Assembly (NCBI GenBank): GCA_003454335.1
Contig: DMKK01000137.1
Coordinates: 1-5,689, forward strand
Length of the DNA stretch: 5,689 nt
Direction of reading: 5' to 3'
From: Gammaproteobacteria bacterium
GTDB taxonomy: Bacteria > Pseudomonadota > Gammaproteobacteria > UBA9214
This document shows, in pieces, positions 4,738 to 5,689 of the stretch. The stretch's first letter is position 1; each line of letters opens with the position of its first letter. The notes under the pieces are model-generated. The model saw only the letters and a list, made by a program, of their open reading frames with translations, searched no databases and was not told the DNA's origin. A program made the translations under genes and the position numbers.

Positions 4738-5458
4738 GGCTGAACCGTTCGTATGTGCCTGGCAATTCAAAAAGAGCAGCTGGTACCGTTTCATTCGCTA
4801 CAAAGTCGCTCAGTGTTCTGAAGTAACCGGCATCATCCCACTCCTGCACAGGTAAACCATCCCGGTACTGCCGGGCCGCTGCAGTGACATAACGCGACAG
4901 AAAACAGGGTGTTTGCATGCTCACGGGAACTGCTTCCATATCGTTCAGTTGCCGCCTGGCCAGCACCTCCGCATATTCGGCCATCCCGGCAACGGCATCC
5001 CTCATTACAGCAGGGACTGTTACCGCCTGAAAACACAAGTCCCCATTGGCAAGATAGTTGATATGTACAGGCTGCTTGCCGGCAATAGCCGGTGCCGCGT
5101 TATCCGCGGTACGGGTTTCCGTAAGATTAATATCGGCAGGTAGCGCTACATCACCCGGCTGGTATTCAATAACCAGTATGCTGCGATCCTCATGACTCAC
5201 ACTGAAGACCGTTTTTGACTGGCGATCAAGTAATGCAAAATCACTTGCAGCATAACCGTCGTCGAAGCGTACATACCCGGGACTGACAAGCACCCTGACG
5301 CTGTAAATATCCGTACCCGCTTCCCGCTCTTCATACGAGAGTATATTTACCCCCGTAATATTTTCCGGAACAGTCGCAGTCACATCTCCGGATTCCCCGC
5401 AGGCGGTCAGCTGAAGTATGCAGTACGTGGAGAAAAACCAGCGACAGATGTTACGCAT
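4727..5458 (-). CDS. Predicted outer-membrane lipoprotein, function unknown
   Basis: I do not recognise this family. From ATG at 5456-5458 the product has 243 residues. It opens with a lipoprotein signal peptide, MRNICRWFFSTYCILQLTAC, whose lipobox LTAC places the lipidated cysteine at residue 20. G21 follows, not aspartate, which favours transport to the outer membrane. The mature part is about 220 residues with no further membrane segment. Its N-terminal half reads like beta-strands (YSVRVLVSPGYVRFDDG, SKTVFSVSHEDRSILVIEY). The C-terminal half looks more helical and holds C142 and C185, a possible disulfide. An in-frame GTG at 5480-5482 would add 8 residues; I prefer the ATG because it gives a standard signal peptide length and follows AAGAGA by about 10 bases. 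It lies 36 bases after metZ on the same strand. Confidence 0.85.
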   Translation of the reverse strand: MRNICRWFFSTYCILQLTACGESGDVTATVPENITGVNILSYEEREAGTDIYSVRVLVSPGYVRFDDGYAASDFALLDRQSKTVFSVSHEDRSILVIEYQPGDVALPADINLTETRTADNAAPAIAGKQPVHINYLANGDLCFQAVTVPAVMRDAVAGMAEYAEVLARRQLNDMEAVPVSMQTPCFLSRYVTAAARQYRDGLPVQEWDDAGYFRTLSDFVANETVPAALFELPGTYERFSPGQ

Positions 5459-5494
5459 AAGCAGCAAGTCTCTTAAATGCACTCAGGGACAAAA

Positions 5495-5689
5495 TCAGTC
5501 CTTTAGTGATGCGAACCCCTGGTCGAGGTCTGACTGCAAGTCATCGACTGATTCAAGCCCGATAGCAAGGCGAATCAGGCCGTCAGATATACCCGCCGCT
5601 GCACGTTGCTCGGGTGATAGACGCCCGTGTGTCGTCGTTGCCGGGTGGGTCACAGTACTCTTGGCATCACCCAGATTGGCGGTAATGGA
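5495..5689 (-). CDS. metZ: MetZ, O-succinylhomoserine sulfhydrylase, C-terminal fragment (cut by the window edge)
   Basis: Read on the minus strand from the right edge, an open frame of 64 codons ends in TGA at 5495-5497. It contains NLGDAKSTVTHPATTTHGRL followed by SPEQRAAAGISDGLIRLAIGLE, the C-terminal signature of the PLP-dependent Cys/Met metabolism family. The HPATTTHGRL form and GLIRLAIGLE suit O-succinylhomoserine sulfhydrylase, which makes homocysteine from O-succinylhomoserine and sulfide in direct methionine synthesis. The arginine in GLIR is the conserved residue that binds the substrate carboxylate. Related enzymes (MetB, MetY, methionine gamma-lyase) share this end, so the exact substrate is likely rather than certain. 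The PLP lysine lies outside the window. The stop is 36 bases before the lipoprotein ATG, so the two may share a transcript. Confidence 0.87.
   Translation of the reverse strand, partial: SITANLGDAKSTVTHPATTTHGRLSPEQRAAAGISDGLIRLAIGLESVDDLQSDLDQGFASLKD

Noticed and set aside
4228..4743. 171-codon plus-strand ORF overlapping the DUF2914 gene in another frame
   Set aside because: It lies almost entirely inside the DUF2914 gene, which has a signal peptide, a good ribosome binding site and a recognisable domain. The alternative frame has none of these.

Overview
The window looks like a chromosomal segment of a gammaproteobacterium with moderate GC. The evidence is the gene set and its order. A folD-cysS pair meets tail to tail, then come a cyclophilin and lpxH read away from cysS, with a tRNA-Pro(UGG) on the outer side of folD. 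The cysS / ppiB / lpxH arrangement also occurs in E. coli. LpxH (lipid A synthesis), a lipobox protein and a MetZ-type sulfhydrylase all point to a Gram-negative proteobacterium. I see no mobile element, CRISPR array, phage gene or obvious defence system.

Layout. At the left edge is the 5' part of a tRNA-Pro(UGG) gene on the minus strand, with a near-consensus promoter about 55-80 bases upstream of it. The stretch between this tRNA and folD also holds an unrecognised 54-codon minus-strand ORF that ends one base before the tRNA, and a strong hairpin in front of folD. folD (+) and cysS (-) converge with 8 bases between their stop codons. A 167-base divergent control region separates cysS from a cyclophilin-type prolyl isomerase gene (+), followed after 20 bases by lpxH (+). 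A secreted DUF2914-type protein (+) with a Gly/Trp/Arg tail follows, and it converges, again with an 8-base gap, on an unrecognised lipoprotein gene (-). The right edge holds the 3' end of metZ (-), which reads toward the lipoprotein gene and may share its transcript.

How the genes relate. Most are housekeeping genes: one-carbon folate metabolism (FolD), charging of tRNA-Cys (CysS), protein folding (PpiB-like), lipid A synthesis (LpxH) and methionine synthesis (MetZ). The least known content is the DUF2914 protein and the lipoprotein, both probably in the envelope.

The best points for a second look are these. The cyclophilin carries a signal peptide, but an internal in-frame ATG with a better ribosome binding site lies where a cytosolic PpiB would start. 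A five-run G-quadruplex motif encodes the Gly/Trp tail at the end of the DUF2914 gene. A hairpin spans both stop codons of that convergent pair and shares a G-run with the quadruplex. The 54-codon ORF contains the tRNA promoter. No clearly new multi-gene system is visible.
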